From positions 24,831,075 to 24,895,074 of the forward strand of contig CM060466.1 of NCBI GenBank assembly GCA_030544235.1: 64,000 nucleotides of DNA, given 5' to 3'. The stretch comes from Lepturacanthus savala. Its lineage: Eukaryota > Chordata > Actinopteri > Scombriformes > Trichiuridae. Within the stretch, counting starts at the first letter, position 1. Each line of letters starts with the position of its first letter. The position numbers were made by a program, and so were the translations under genes. The notes beneath the pieces were generated by a model that made no database searches, was not told the origin of the DNA, and was given only the letters and a program-made list of their open reading frames with translations. Positions 12,431 through 24,900 of this stretch are shown in pieces.

Positions 12431-12712
12431 GCTAAGTTTGAAAACAACACAAACCCATGTCCTCTTTAATGAAACTTCCAGTCTCGCCTCCATGTAGCTG
12501 CACTGTGTGTGTGTGCATGTTTCTGGACTGACTGAGGCTGATCGCAGCCAGGCAGCGGCAGGACGGGGAGAGCTGCCTCTGGAGTGAAAGACGGTGAAAG
12601 TGAAAGGAGGGCTCCACATCTGTGAACAGCAGCCTCCACACAGACAGACAACAGAGGGAGAGAGAGGCCCCGGGTCGAGCTTCCAGGCAGCAGCAGCCCT
12701 ACAGACGCGGCC
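12430..12712 (+). promoter_or_regulatory. ube2k 5' UTR and proximal promoter
   Basis: A purine-rich, GC-richer leader precedes the start codon, changing from the AT-rich spacer near 12430. No TATA box was seen at a useful distance, which fits a housekeeping promoter. The transcription start is not defined by sequence. Confidence 0.4.
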
Positions 12713-15700
12713 ATGGCGAACATCGCGGTCCAAAGGATCAAGCGGGAGTTCAAAGAAGTTCTCAAAAGCGAGGAGGTGCGTTCACGTTCCTGCGTTGTTT
12801 TAAAACGTCGATGCAGCCGCGTGTTTCTCGTTGTTTTCATTCAAACGTGTCGTTTGCCGTCATGACAGAGACCGTTTCAGTCCGCTAACGTCAGGGTCCC
12901 GGTAACGCTAGGTCAGGCCTAAACGGGAGAACTTCAGCTAGCTGTTAACGTTAGCTTGATGTCGGTGTCTGGTCGAACCTTAGCCTCACACGAGACTCCA
13001 CAGGCGCCGCACTCTGGGTACTCTGAACGCGAAATGAAAAACGGGCTCCGTTCATTTTAGCCCTGCTTTAATTTGCATGTACCAATCGTGACAAAACTGT
13101 GCTTGCCGTAAAGTGTAGGTTGTTGTCCGTCTCTACGGGGTGTCCATTTTCTTAGTTGTTGCGGATTTTATAATAAAAAGGCTGTTTTGTCTGGCGCGTG
13201 CCTTTGATTGTGGGTGTAATTCCGGGTTTCACCTGCTCCCCAGTGAACCAGAGGCAGGGGGCGCTGTGGAGCAGATATTGCACAGCCGAAGCAGGTTGTG
13301 AGAGAAACTGCAAGCACACGCGAGATAAAACACCCCTTGTATTGAAAAAAATACGCAATATTAAAGAAAACAACCCCTCCGTCAGGACGGACAGAAACCG
13401 TAGCTTTAAGATTATCACAAGCTTGTTTTATGAACGGTACGTGTGGGGAAATGGTAGGGGCGAAATGTAAGGAGCCAGTTTCTCATCATGAGGGAGTGAC
13501 GTTAACGTGGCCTGGGGAGTCTCACGTGAGGCTAGTCGACCCGCCGCTGTTACGTCGGGTGGGTATGTTCAGGAAACACCGGGGATTCAGCTTTGGCCCT
13601 GTGTTTCTGACTTAACAATAACGTTACCCAATTGCTTTCTTGAGTAATTACCGAGCTAAAACGAACATACCTTTGATGGGCGACGCCTCGTTCAATGACT
13701 CCTCGAGTGTTTCCTCTCGTGGTCATGAGTTACTGTCAGTTCGGTGCAGCTTTTATTGAGCTGAGCTGACGGTCACGTTATTTTGACAGCTCAGCCACAG
13801 CTAGCATTAGCAATAGCCTCACCCGCTACAACTTCACCGACCTGACAAACTTATTAAACATTAATCAGCTGCTCCTTTACATGTGGAAGCGCCATTTAAC
13901 ATGTGCATTATGCGTTGCTGCCGCTTGTCAAGTGTTGTCACTGTGGGGTTAGTCAATAACTTTTGTTAGCTTGGCTTTAGCCAGACATTTATCTGTTGAG
14001 CCCTGAAGCAGACTTTGCTTTGATAGAAAATGACAATTATTTTGCCTTTAACAATATGTAGTGTCACCATTTGGCGTTTATAAGTCAACGTGTGTGTGGT
14101 TTTTACACGTGACAAACGCATAGGACACAGGCAGAGCCTCCTGCTACAGTAATGAAACCAGTGTTTTTCATGTTCTTGTTCCCACCTCACAGACAAGTAA
14201 AAACCAGATAAAAGTAGATTTGGTGGATGAGAACTTCACAGAGCTGAGAGGCGAGATAGCAGGTCCTCCAGACACACCATATGAAGGTACTGTCACCCAC
14301 CTGCATCATAATTATGTCCAGTCACCTTCTTTGCACTATTTGTGTCCTGTCTAAAGGTCCCATATTAAAGAAAGTGACATTTTAATTGCCTTTTTTTTAT
14401 TATAAGAAGGTCTAGGTGTTCTATAAATAGTCATATATTTCAAAATGTTTATTGCACAGAGAAATGCACACAGCCCATATTCAGAAACTGTGCTTTTAAA
14501 CAAGCCCTCAGGAGTTCAGCGATGTCACAGCTATACAGACACCGCACACACCCCATTTACAGCCATTCAAATGAGCCAGTGTGAAAAGAGATGTAAAACA
14601 ATGTTGAGATAAGGATATCAACACTTAGGGATAGGGATATCAACACGTGTGTTGTGTAAAATGCAGGACCTTTGACAAAACAGTTCACAGAAATGGTTTC
14701 ACCTGTATATAGTCATCCAATAAAGATGATCCTGCTCCTGATTCTGACACAATGTTTTGCCAGGATATTCATTTAAAGACACTCTATTTGTTGTCCTAAT
14801 AGATGTTATTGTTTTCTGTTTTTCCCCAAGGTGGCAGGTTTCAGCTTGAAATAAAAATTCCAGAAACCTATCCTTTTAACCCGCCAAAGGTATGTGCCTC
14901 TTTTTAAGTGTCCTCTTTAACTCTCATTCACTTATTGAGTGTGTGGCCGTCCTGTGCACTAGTATCCTGGTTATCATGGCTTAACAACACAATATCTTGG
15001 TGTCAAAGACCTCAATGAGCTCTACCCTGTTTTTTGAGAAGCATGGATATACCAGTTGAAGTATATTAGAGACTGGGATACTGGGATATGTAAAGATTTT
15101 ATCCAGGTTTTTTATCACTGGAAGGTAAAGTGTGTACAATTCATGCAGCCTGAGTTAAAGAAGGATAAGGCTACTCTTCATGTGGAAATTGAAGCAACAT
15201 TCTAACAGATTGTGTGGAGGATAAACTGTATTGTCAGCAGTAAAGTAGTAAAGTAGAATCCTAGCAGCCTGGAAATAAACTTAATTAATACTCAACTGTT
15301 GCAGTAACAGAAAAGATGGTGTCTTGAGATGTCAAGGAACCTGGAGAATATTAGAATCAAATGTAGGGATGGGTGATCTCCTATTGCATGACATGTAATG
15401 TCATATTAGCATCAATGTATTCATGGTGATATACAGTAGTGACTGTAATGTGTAAATTAACTAGGAAATAAACTGTCCATTGTTTATCTAGTAATCAAAA
15501 TTCTGAACAAAAATCTTGAAAATAATTTAGCAGCATAGTTGTAGCAGAACATACTTGGAATAATTTGAATATAATATTCATAAGTAGGTTTTATTTGGTA
15601 AATAATTGAAGTAAAATACCCTTACCAATGGTTCGTTTTCATTGGTGTGGAAGCATGTGTGGAAGGTGTGGAAGCATCACTTGCACTCAGGTATACTAAA

Positions 15701-17594
15701 TCAAGCAGACCAAGACAGGCCTCCAAAGACAGGTCAAGACTAGGTCCACTTGACTCTGCACCAAATGACAAGATAAACATTGATGAAAAGTCAATCGGAC
15801 CAATTTTGGTGTGGAAGCGGACCACTATGTATATGATGCATTATTGTTATTAATCATTATTTATATATAAATGATTGAGCCGTTTCTATCGACACACTGT
15901 AAAGCCCGCTATGTTGCACCACCATGTTTCTAAAGTAGCCCAGAATGGACAAACCAGAAAATGGCTCTAGAAGCTGCTTTTGAGTTTTTCATGTCTACTG
16001 TAGGTTCTCCGACACACAACCCTGCTGCTGGATATGCCAAAAACACACACTGTACCTTTTGATACAACCATTCTAACACGGTATAAATGCTGTGCAAATG
16101 GTATAAATGGACATATTTGTATCATCTTGTGGTAGATATTTTCAATTTGACCAACCCTACCTGAATATAATCACAAACCATGATAAGATTCGAGACCTGG
16201 ACACTAGTGTACCTGTAAACAGACATGTTTTAACCCACAATTGTCCTCACATTCTCCTCCCTCACAACACCATTCTGACCCAGAGTACCTCTCTCTCTGT
16301 CTTAGGTGCGCTTCATCACTAAGATCTGGCACCCTAATATCAGTTCTGTAACGGGAGCAATATGCCTGGACATTTTAAAAGACCAGTGGTGAGTGAGACG
16401 CGCCTGAACCTCATGACCTACTCTACCCAATACTCCAGAGTGGCCTCCATCTCTGCAGCACAAGCAAGAAAACAAACACACACACATACATACACACTGC
16501 TCCAACTTCTCCTCTGTCTCACCCAGGGCAGCTGCCATGACCCTGCGGACGGTGCTGTTGTCTTTACAGGCTCTGCTTGCTGCAGCAGAACCAGACGATC
16601 CACAAGATGCAGTAGTAGCAAACCAGGTGCAGGCTAATGTCAATCAATAATATTGACCAGCATGTTTGATTCTAGTTTTCAGATGGTAAAGGTAAAAATA
16701 TTGACCATCGACCTTTTATATAATTATGTTAGGATGTTGTATTTCTACCTTCACTGTTGGCGTTTTATTATTATTATTAATATTGTTATTTTATAGCTGT
16801 TGTACTGAACTTTGTCTCTGCCTCCTCAGTATAAACAGAACCCAGAAATGTTCAAACAGACGGCGAGGCTGTGGTCTCATGTCTATGCGGGCGCGCCTGT
16901 CTCCAGTCCTGACTACACACGCAAAATAGACAACCTCTGTGCCATGGGCTTTGATAAGGTTGGGCTTTTCATTTCTAACTGAAAAGTAACATTTGTCAGT
17001 AAAAACATGTTGTGGGACAAGAACGACTTTTGTTCCACATGACAGCTTCAGTAGATTAAACGACTGAGAGAAAATTGATCTACAACAAATTGAATCTTCT
17101 TTGTTTAATCTGTAATCTTAGATTAATGGTTTCAGACAATTATTTTCAAGAGAGAATGACAAAAATCTTCTACTTCCTGACTATTAAATGTGAATATTTT
17201 ATGTTTCTCTTAAACGTATGTGATGGTGAACAGAATGTCTTTGTATTTTTGACTGTACTGGGTAATTTTAAAATGTCACTGTTGTTGACTGTGGGAACCC
17301 ATGATAGACTTTAATTTATAGATACACTACTGTTCAAAAGTTTGGGGTTACTTAGAAATTTCCTTATTTTTGAAAGGAACACTGTTTTATGACCTAACGA
17401 TTAACTGAAAAAAAAAATAAGAAGTAGGTTAATTGATGGTGAAAATAGTCTTCGTATACTGCGCTGTAATGTTGTGCCCCCCCCCCCCCCCAATTTTTTT
17501 ATTTTCCCTTTGCTTACAGAATGCAGTAATAGCGGCCTTGTCCTCAAAATCCTGGGATGTGGAAACGGCGACAGAGCTGCTCCTTAGCAACTGA
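12713..17594 (+). CDS. ube2k: UBE2K (E2-25K), ubiquitin-conjugating enzyme with UBA domain
   Basis: Exons are 12713-12775, 14193-14286, 14831-14889, 16306-16388, 16527-16626, 16830-16958 and 17520-17594, joining into 200 residues, exactly the human length. The protein takes ubiquitin from E1 as a thioester and builds mainly Lys48-linked chains, including without an E3, in cytosol and nucleus. The UBC fold covers about residues 1-155, with HPN in the IWHPNISS stretch and catalytic Cys92 in AICLDILK. A UBA domain follows, from IDNLCAMGF to TELLLSN at the C-terminus. The start MANIAVQRIKREFKEV sits in a strong context (gcggccATGG). The sequence is nearly identical to mammals. The final acceptor is preceded by an unusual run of 15 C (17477-17491). 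The neighbour pds5a ends tail to tail about 2.4 kb downstream. Confidence 0.97.
12776..14192 (+). other. ube2k intron 1
   Basis: A 1.4-kb intron between the start exon and the exon beginning TSKNQIKVDLV. Its first 900 bases are rich in CpG, continuing the promoter-associated region. Several frames are open there by composition, but none resembles a protein. Confidence 0.6.
14287..16305 (+). other. ube2k introns 2 and 3
   Basis: Apart from the 59-base exon at 14831-14889 this stretch is intronic. The start of intron 2 (about 14350-14600) has the look of an old interspersed fish repeat, but no terminal repeats or target duplications were found. Nothing else was recognised. Confidence 0.45.
17323..17390. 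mobile_element. Solo end of the Tc1-like element family seen at 1020
   Basis: It begins TACACTACTGTTCAAAAG and continues into a TCCTTATTTTTGAAAG stretch, whose reverse complement appears near the right end of the 1020-1341 element. No opposite inverted terminus was found within 300 bp. It lies in ube2k intron 6. Confidence 0.6.
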
Positions 17595-19885
17595 AACCCA
17601 GCGAGATGTGAGCATCCCAAACCCCGTTCATCATAGCATCAGCTCCTCCTCCAGCGCCATTCCACCATTGCCTTTTGTTACACAGACAGCACCCCATTCG
17701 CCACAGCGGTCTGAGCTTTCTTTTAGAACTAATTTGTTCGCTACATACTTATCACCGATAGCACCACAGTCGCCAATATGCACACCACACTGTTGCCTGT
17801 CTGACCCCATCTGTCCTACAGGTCTTTTCTTCCACTAACTAAAATGTGTATCCCAGTAATAAGCCCCCCCAGTCATGCATCATGTCTTCCATGCCCTTAA
17901 TCATATTCTCAAACTCTTTTTTTTTTTTTCTTAAAATTGCAAGAGACTCAAATAACTGCAGCTGCCTGGTGTAAATTCCAGGGTGAAACACCAAGGAAAT
18001 CCTGAACACTGCTCTCACAGAACATAATTTACTCCTTCAGCCACAAGTTGCACTTTTGTCACACAGTATTCTTTATGGACATTTAATACGTGAGTATGGC
18101 TGGATTACATTTACTTGACTGCATAGCGTTCTGCATGAGCAGTGCAAAGGATTTTTTTTCCTGACTAGCGTACTGTAGATGCTTCGATCATCTGCAGAGG
18201 TTTTGTTTTATTCGATGTCCGTGGAATTAGAAGAGGTCACACGGGCGACCTGTCATCCGCACACATGCACACGTGAAGAGTAATCTGTAAATAGATGAAG
18301 TGTAAATTTGAAAATACAGTGGGGATATACTTTTTTCTTACATGGCATTGTAAAACAAATTATTTTAAATATGAACTATGCCTAGTTTACAATAATATAG
18401 GGAGATACCTTTTTATGCTTTTGTGATCCATGAGAAATCCCTCTGAAAGTCCTGTTGGGTTTTTTCTTTTGTCTTCATGGACCATGAGATTGTTGTTGTT
18501 TAGGGGTGGCACAGCCATGTCCTGGCCTTAAGAGCATAGGAAGTAACAGCCCCGGAGATCATTTACATGCCACCTCCTTCACTACACAATCAAAGCCTTT
18601 TCCTTTTGTTTTTTATTATCCTTGCATGTTCTCCACTGCCTTTTATTTTATTTGGCCAATTGGCGTGGCCATGGGGTGTCTGTCCTATTTAACATCTCTT
18701 CAGATTTTGTGGAACTCACAGGACTCCTTCTAATCTTCTGGAACCTCTGCCCGGAAAGCCACTAAGCACATACCCATTTCAGCATGATACCTGTAGGGAA
18801 GCCTTTTTTTCTGTTAATATTATGAGTATGTTGCTGGGAAATGCTCTTATGCTCTGAACAGGATTTTTCTGGAACAATTACTGGACACACCTCCAAAATT
18901 GAGTGAATCTGAATGTTATTAAGGAATTAAGTTTGCAATGCTGTGTAGTTTTTTTTTTTTTTTGACTCATTTCAGAGCAATCAGTATCAACCATAGACAC
19001 GTTGTTTCACCACAGTTTAAGGGTGAGAGCCCGCCTTCTGTCGGTCCTGATGTCTGTCATAAGGAGGGGGAGCTGTGCACCCAATCACTGATCCAATCCA
19101 GCAGCACTCAGTCAATACTTGGCCATATACGCAGGTATAGAGGTGACACCCTATATTCTGAACATGCTTTATTACTTCAGCCAAATAAAATGCTCATTGA
19201 GGTTGTTTTTGAATGTCGTTCAAGTAGTTAAAGAGGCTGGAACTCTGTTATTCTATGAAGCAGATAGCAGGCCTGCACAGTGTTTTTGCACATTCTGAGG
19301 TACATGGACTGTAAAGAAATGCTTAGCCTATAGAGAAGTGGAGTGGGTGATGCACCCTCACACAGCCTTTTTTTTTTTTTAAGTGAATTCTTTCTTTTGC
19401 TTGCCCTCCAGCTCAGTCCCTACCAACACGACGGCATATTTCAGTACCACATGGCGGTATCGTGCCGTTTCTTCACTGACTGAACAATTTCCAGCCAGAG
19501 CCAAAAAAATGTAGTTCAGTCAGTGGTGGAAAGTACACACCATCTCTTTTACTTGTAAATACAGGTTCTTGATTTAAAAAAAAGCCTCCTCGTTATCACT
19601 AGAGCGCACCATTGATGGATGGATCTATATTTTGTAAGAAAAAGAAAGGACAAAAAAAGGAAAGAGGCCCTCTCCCCGTCTTCCTGATGTTCTCACTCTG
19701 TACAATATTGCACGATGATGAAGCATAAAAAAAAGGGGCTGTTGCATCTCAGTTTCTCTAGTCGGATTGAGACTTATTTTCCTCTTTTGTTTCCTTGGAA
19801 GCAAGCATCAGCAGTATAAAAAGCATGGTTATTTATTGTGACAGTGTCATGTTTCTTTGATTAAAAAAATGGAAAACGTTTGCTT
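17595..19885 (+). other. ube2k 3' UTR
   Basis: After the ube2k stop no further coding exon is plausible for this family. Candidate poly(A) signals are AATAAA at 19184-19189 and ATTAAA at 19860-19865; the second would place the end near 19885, just before the opposing pds5a end. An open frame at 17557-17838 overlaps the last coding exon in a different frame and has no family resemblance. Confidence 0.55.
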
Positions 19886-19983
19886 TCCGTCTGTTACTTT
19901 TGAAAAGAAAAAAAAAGCTATGCACCTTAAAATGCTACGATCAAGACAAATGCACTACACAGTAACATCTAAAAGCATTTATT
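19860..19983. promoter_or_regulatory. Facing poly(A) signals of ube2k and pds5a
   Basis: ATTAAA on the plus strand at 19860-19865 and AATAAA on the minus strand (TTTATT at 19978-19983) point at each other. Cleavage 15-25 bases past each would leave the two transcripts ending within about 80 bp, without overlap. More distal signals (plus-strand AATAAA near 20237) would make the 3' UTRs overlap. Confidence 0.5.
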
Positions 19984-21027
19984 TTTTGGAAAAAAATTAA
20001 ATATGATCATGAGAATAGGCATACTTTTAACTACATCAAAAATAAGTCATCACCACAATCTGCAAGGTTTCCACTCACTCAATGCTTCAAAGTAGGCTGT
20101 ACCAACAAAATAAGTGACAAAAAGTACAAAAAATATTTAATTGTAAAAGATGACAAAAACCTGAACACAGACTTGTATATATAGTTGATGCATTCCAAAG
20201 TGAAGTAATGTCATATACTTCAGCAGTTTAAAAAAAATAAATTCCAAACCCAGCTCCATTTCTTCGGAGAGGAGCAGGCTAATCGCTTGGAACACAGTAT
20301 CCAGAAATGTTTGACAGGTTCAGTTTGTCCATTAACATACTGGAAATAAATCAGAAGGCCTTCAAAAGCAACACAGGTGGCAGTTAAGAAGCCTCAAAGA
20401 GATTCTACCTGGCCTTGTGACACTATTACCAAGCTAAAGCACCTAAACATAATGGTTAGAAACCTAAACAAAGATTATAAAATTTTGGTGCCGGTTCACG
20501 TTAAATACACAATTCCGATGTGTTGATGTTCCCGCTTTTTAACCATTTGCTGCAGTTTTTTAATTTTTATGGATATTCAAAAACTGTAAAGTAGCACATG
20601 GGTATTTACAAAATACAACTAACAAAACATGTGATCTTGAAATTAAAAATCTTGTGCAGCAGACATATGGAGGAAGAGGTCAGGAGACACACGGTAGGAT
20701 TTTTCCCAGGGAGTTTAATAAGCAACAATCATACCCAGATTAAAACGTTTGTAAAATGTCCATCCTGTTTTTGTTTTTTTTTCTTAAAAATGGCTCCACA
20801 AAAGAAGCGAAGAGCAATGAACACAAAGGAAAAAAAAACATGTTTAAGTAAGACCTACATACAATGAGCATCAAATCATGACTACAAGGTGTTTAAAACC
20901 TTCTAGGATGTCAGTGGCGTGTGTGGACATGTTTGTGGATTAAGAAAGGTCCATAATGTGTCCAGGAAAGCTTTAGACAGAGGAGCGTGTACGTAAGGGC
21001 TGGGTGAGGAAGAGTCTAACCCATTCT

Positions 21028-21066
21028 CTACAGCCGGGGGTTCTTCTTCAGAGATTTCCTCTTTAC
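21028..21066 (-). CDS. pds5a: Terminal exon of the alternative pds5a C-terminus
   Basis: A good acceptor (TTGTGTTTCAG) opens this exon at 21066. After the cassette exon it would be read VKRKSLKKNPRL then stop, a basic tail. If the cassette is skipped, the first bases (g, taa) complete the same Arg codon and TAA that the unspliced transcript has, so the protein ends IDLQR either way. Another frame of the same exon stays open for about 55 codons, so the assignment depends on transcript data. The exon probably continues as 3' UTR to about 19960. Confidence 0.4.
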   Translation of the reverse strand, partial: VKRKSLKKNPRL

Positions 21067-21547
21067 CTGAAACACAACAAAGTTTGAAGGCAAATCAATT
21101 ATCTTCTGCCATATTTTGTGAAACTCAAGGTCATTTCATTTAGATTATGATTTTTAACCCTGACACGTATAGATCTATTTAATCAGAGTACGAAATGGGG
21201 AAAAAAATAGATGCATAACATGATTGTTAGTGACTCAACGGATATAATTATATGCATGAAGGAAAGAGGGAAAATGTAACTATATTAAGATGATTTTTTT
21301 TTGCTTCTTAAAACCACAAACTGATTTTTTGGGGATATCACAACTTCATTTAAACAATATAGACCCAATATACACCTTAAGTGTGCACCCTTATCCCTGT
21401 TTGTACAATTCTTTGTATCTAACCATCTTCATCGAGGCCTTTTCCACCTTTGAGGAGACAACTTTGAGCAAATCCAAAACAAACCTGTCACTGGTCTTAT
21501 TTGCTTCAGTGAACCTGTAGTGCTTAAAACCGTTCAAATCAACTCAC

Positions 21548-21806
21548 TACTAATCTGTCTTGTTCGTCTTTCCAGAGGAGCCTCCTTGTGGACTTGGTAA
21601 CTCTCTTTCTGTATTTGTTGGAGCAGGCTGCACAGCTGTTCTGTTCTTCCGTGGGATCCCTGGTACCACAGATCCCAGCCTCTGGGCCGGACCTCAGCTC
21701 TATCTCAGTGTCACCCACACTGCCCAGGAGGAGGGGGACTGTCTCTAAATCTCTCCCTGACTTCTTCTTTGTCAACATTTCCTGTTCTCTGCTCACAAGT
21801 GGCCTT
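21548..21806 (-). CDS. pds5a: Possible alternative C-terminal cassette exon of pds5a
   Basis: Minus-strand segment open for 86 codons in the phase left by the 22229-21964 exon. It is bounded by a strong acceptor (T and C run, then CAGAAG) and a GTGAGT donor at 21547. The acceptor is a NAGNAG: entry at 21806 or 21803 changes one codon. The product would contain a KKKSGRD stretch, a CAAC motif and a basic YRKRVTKSTRRLL stretch; no family was recognised. Opposite-strand frames are also open here, so coding status rests on the splice signals and the frame only. Inclusion continues into 21066-21028. Confidence 0.4.
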
Positions 21807-21959
21807 CTGGGGGGAAAAAAGTTAAAAATCTGATGGGACTAGTCATATTTTTTTCCTGTCAGTTACCCGTCATATTTGTAAATAAGATTAAGCTCAAATA
21901 AGTGAAGATACTAAGGTTCCTTCCATCCAGAGGAACATTTTAACAGTTTCACTCCACTC

Positions 21960-24900
21960 TTACCTCTGCAGGTCGATCTGTCTCTTTGTCCCTTCATCAT
22001 TCTGCTGCTGCTGTTTTGACATCTTGATGTTGATTGACTCTGCTGATGGGTTGGAGTTGGTGTCAGCCCCTCTCTTCCTGCCTCTGCCTGCTCCAGCCGT
22101 CGGTGCTGCCGCTCCCTCTTTTTCTGCCGCCAGCGGGGCAGCAGCAGCCGTTTTGGGCGGACGTCCGCGCCGTTTGACGGGCGATGCTTCTGATCCTGCA
22201 TCTGGGGTCGCATTCTGACTCGCCTCCTCCTGAGAAACAGTGAGGAAACTCAGCAAAAACTCAATGTGGCTATGAGTTCCATAGGAATATGGGTCGTATG
22301 GGCCGCTCCTATCTGAACTCACCTTTTTCTGCTCATCATTCTTGATGACAGGGTTCTCGTTGTTTTCCTGCGTCCGGCTCTCCGCTAACTCGCCAGCAGC
22401 GTTGCTGTTACTACAAGACGAGTTTAAAACCACAGATGTGATAAGTGCATGTTTCCTAATGCTGTGCATGAGTACTTTGTGTCTGTGTATGTGTGTACCT
22501 GTTCTTGTTGATGGTTGAGGAGTTCAGCGGGGAGGAGTTGGTGCTGGTGTTACTGGATGTATCGGAGGCTGTGGTGGGTTTGGTAAAGATCCTCCTCCCT
22601 GGTACTGTGAGAGGCTTGTTCACAGCTCCCAAAACTGGAGCAGGTTTAGGCTGCATAAAGGCAGGTCAGGTGAACTTAACGCAGGGTTCTCACCGGGTCT
22701 TAAAAGCCTTAGGTCTTGAATTTATTAATTTATAAATAATACCTTAAAAAGACTTGAAAAAGTCGTGAATTTGGATATCTAGGTCATAAGATTTGTGCAT
22801 TATATTACTTCTCCGTGTTGTGTTCTCCTCAAAAGTTTGTATTTTTCCAACTACTGTTAAAAAGTGGTGGAACTGTTATGGCCCAAAAGATCACAGATGT
22901 TTAACTCACAACAATATATACATATATACACACTCACAATTTCCCAGTAAATGCCAAAGAAAAATGCTCAGTGTTTTCTTAAAGTCTGAAGCATTATCAC
23001 ATGTGAATCTGCACTCTCATGACTGTATGATTCTCTCTTTTTAGTGGTTATAAAATCTGTTTCTCATTTACCTTTCCAGTTAGCAGCATTTGTCTCATCT
23101 CTGTCGTCAGATACTCTTTATCATTTTTGAAGTCCTGTTGAACAGAATTACAACAGAAAAGATTGATTAGCATAAATTGCTAAACCATTACCATAAAAAT
23201 AGTATCAGGTTTAAATGTGCATCCGTATTTATCAATCAATGAGTATGAGTCCACAAAGATTCATTTTTATTCATGCATGTGTGTGAGTATTACCTTATCT
23301 TGCACAAGAAAGAACTTGGAAGGTAGAATAGGGTCTTTCGGACAGTCCAGGTGACATGCAGTGCTCTTGTTGGCAATGACAAAGAGGGCGACGTCACAGA
23401 CGATATACAGCTTCTGAAACCACAACAGCACAAAAACACTGTTAAGAGTCTGAGTACAAGCTGAACAAACTTACTGTTTTTTCTTCCTCAAATCATGTTC
23501 TACAGCTTTACAGATACATGTCATCACCCTATTTAATCATGTTTTCAAGTTTTTGGGGAAACACAAAAAACTTGCATATCGAATGCAGAGAATATTATAT
23601 TCATTAATCATTTCAGTGAAACAGACCTTGCCAAGTGGATGACTGGACATACATAGAACATAGTGTGTCACTTATGTAACATTAAAGAATAAAGTGAATA
23701 AGGTTTTTGAACATTCTAGTGTGACTTTAGGCAACTTTAATCCTGGCCAAAGGACTACAGATGGAAACTAGCCTTTGGCTATAATCTGTCTATATTTCAT
23801 GTTAATAATAATTAATATGAAATGTCTCTTTTTATATAAATAATTTGACATTGAAAATGAAAGTTAGAGGAAGAAGTGGGCCAGCCAGGAATTAAGTAGT
23901 TGGCTTTGTAGTTAAACTTGTGAAATTTAGACTAAAATTCTATAAAACATTATATCCTATAGACTTTATGATAATAAACCTTATCAATCACCAGTAGAAA
24001 CTGACTGAGAAATCATGTTTAAAGCTTCATTATTTTAATATAGTGACAATATGATTTGTTGACCCAACTGAATGGATACTTTATTATGTTGTCATTATCT
24101 ATGCCTCATTTGTTACTTCGGTGCTTTTGTGGTTTAATCACTTTTATTAGTTCATTCCTTTTTTCATATTCATTATATTTTGTCAGTGTATGTACCTCAT
24201 TGGCCTTTGCATCATCAGGACACTGTGCATCCTTCGTCTGTTTGATGTTCTCCACCATCTTCCTAAGAAAGGCGTGACTGTTGTTCTCGTTCTTGGTCAT
24301 CAGCACTTCCAGCATGAACCACAGGCACCTACGCAAAAGCACAACCAAAATGCTGTATGTCTGCAGTCTTCACCACTTCTTCATCCTTTTAGCTTTTTAG
24401 AACTCAAAATGTTTTCATGAAAACAGATTTTCTTTTGCTAACTACACTAAAATAGAGTGTCAGTACTCACTCTTTGATGTCTTTGAGTTGTTCATATTCC
24501 TGTGGTTTTGTGAAGTCTGGGTCATGAGCCAGCAGGTGGATCATATAGGGAACAACATACTCCGGAAGGAGGGAGACAGGTTTTTCTGAAGAGAGAGAGA
24601 GAAAATCATTTATTTTAATGTCAATGTGAGAGAGCCATGTTGACAGCAGCGGTGTCTAATCATCCAGTTTTAACACAAACCCTGAGCGAGTGGGTTCTGT
24701 TTGATGAACTCTCTGCGGACGGAGATGTTTTTGAGGAGGCACTGTCGGGCGTGGGCACGGCGCTCCTTCACCGGGTCCTTGGCACACAGGGCAAAGACGG
24801 CCAGGTACTCCAGTGGCAGCAGCAGTTTGACGAGAGCCAAGTGCAACTTCTGAGCAAAGATCTGACGGACCTGATAGCACTCATCCTTTATAGGTGAAGG

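Noticed and set aside
12407..12840. Several 70-124 codon frames on both strands
   Set aside because: They overlap the ube2k leader and first exon and reflect its GC-rich composition.
17557..17838. 93-codon plus-strand frame after the last ube2k exon
   Set aside because: It starts inside the UBA-coding exon in another frame; the ube2k frame ends properly at 17594 with the conserved LLLSN end.
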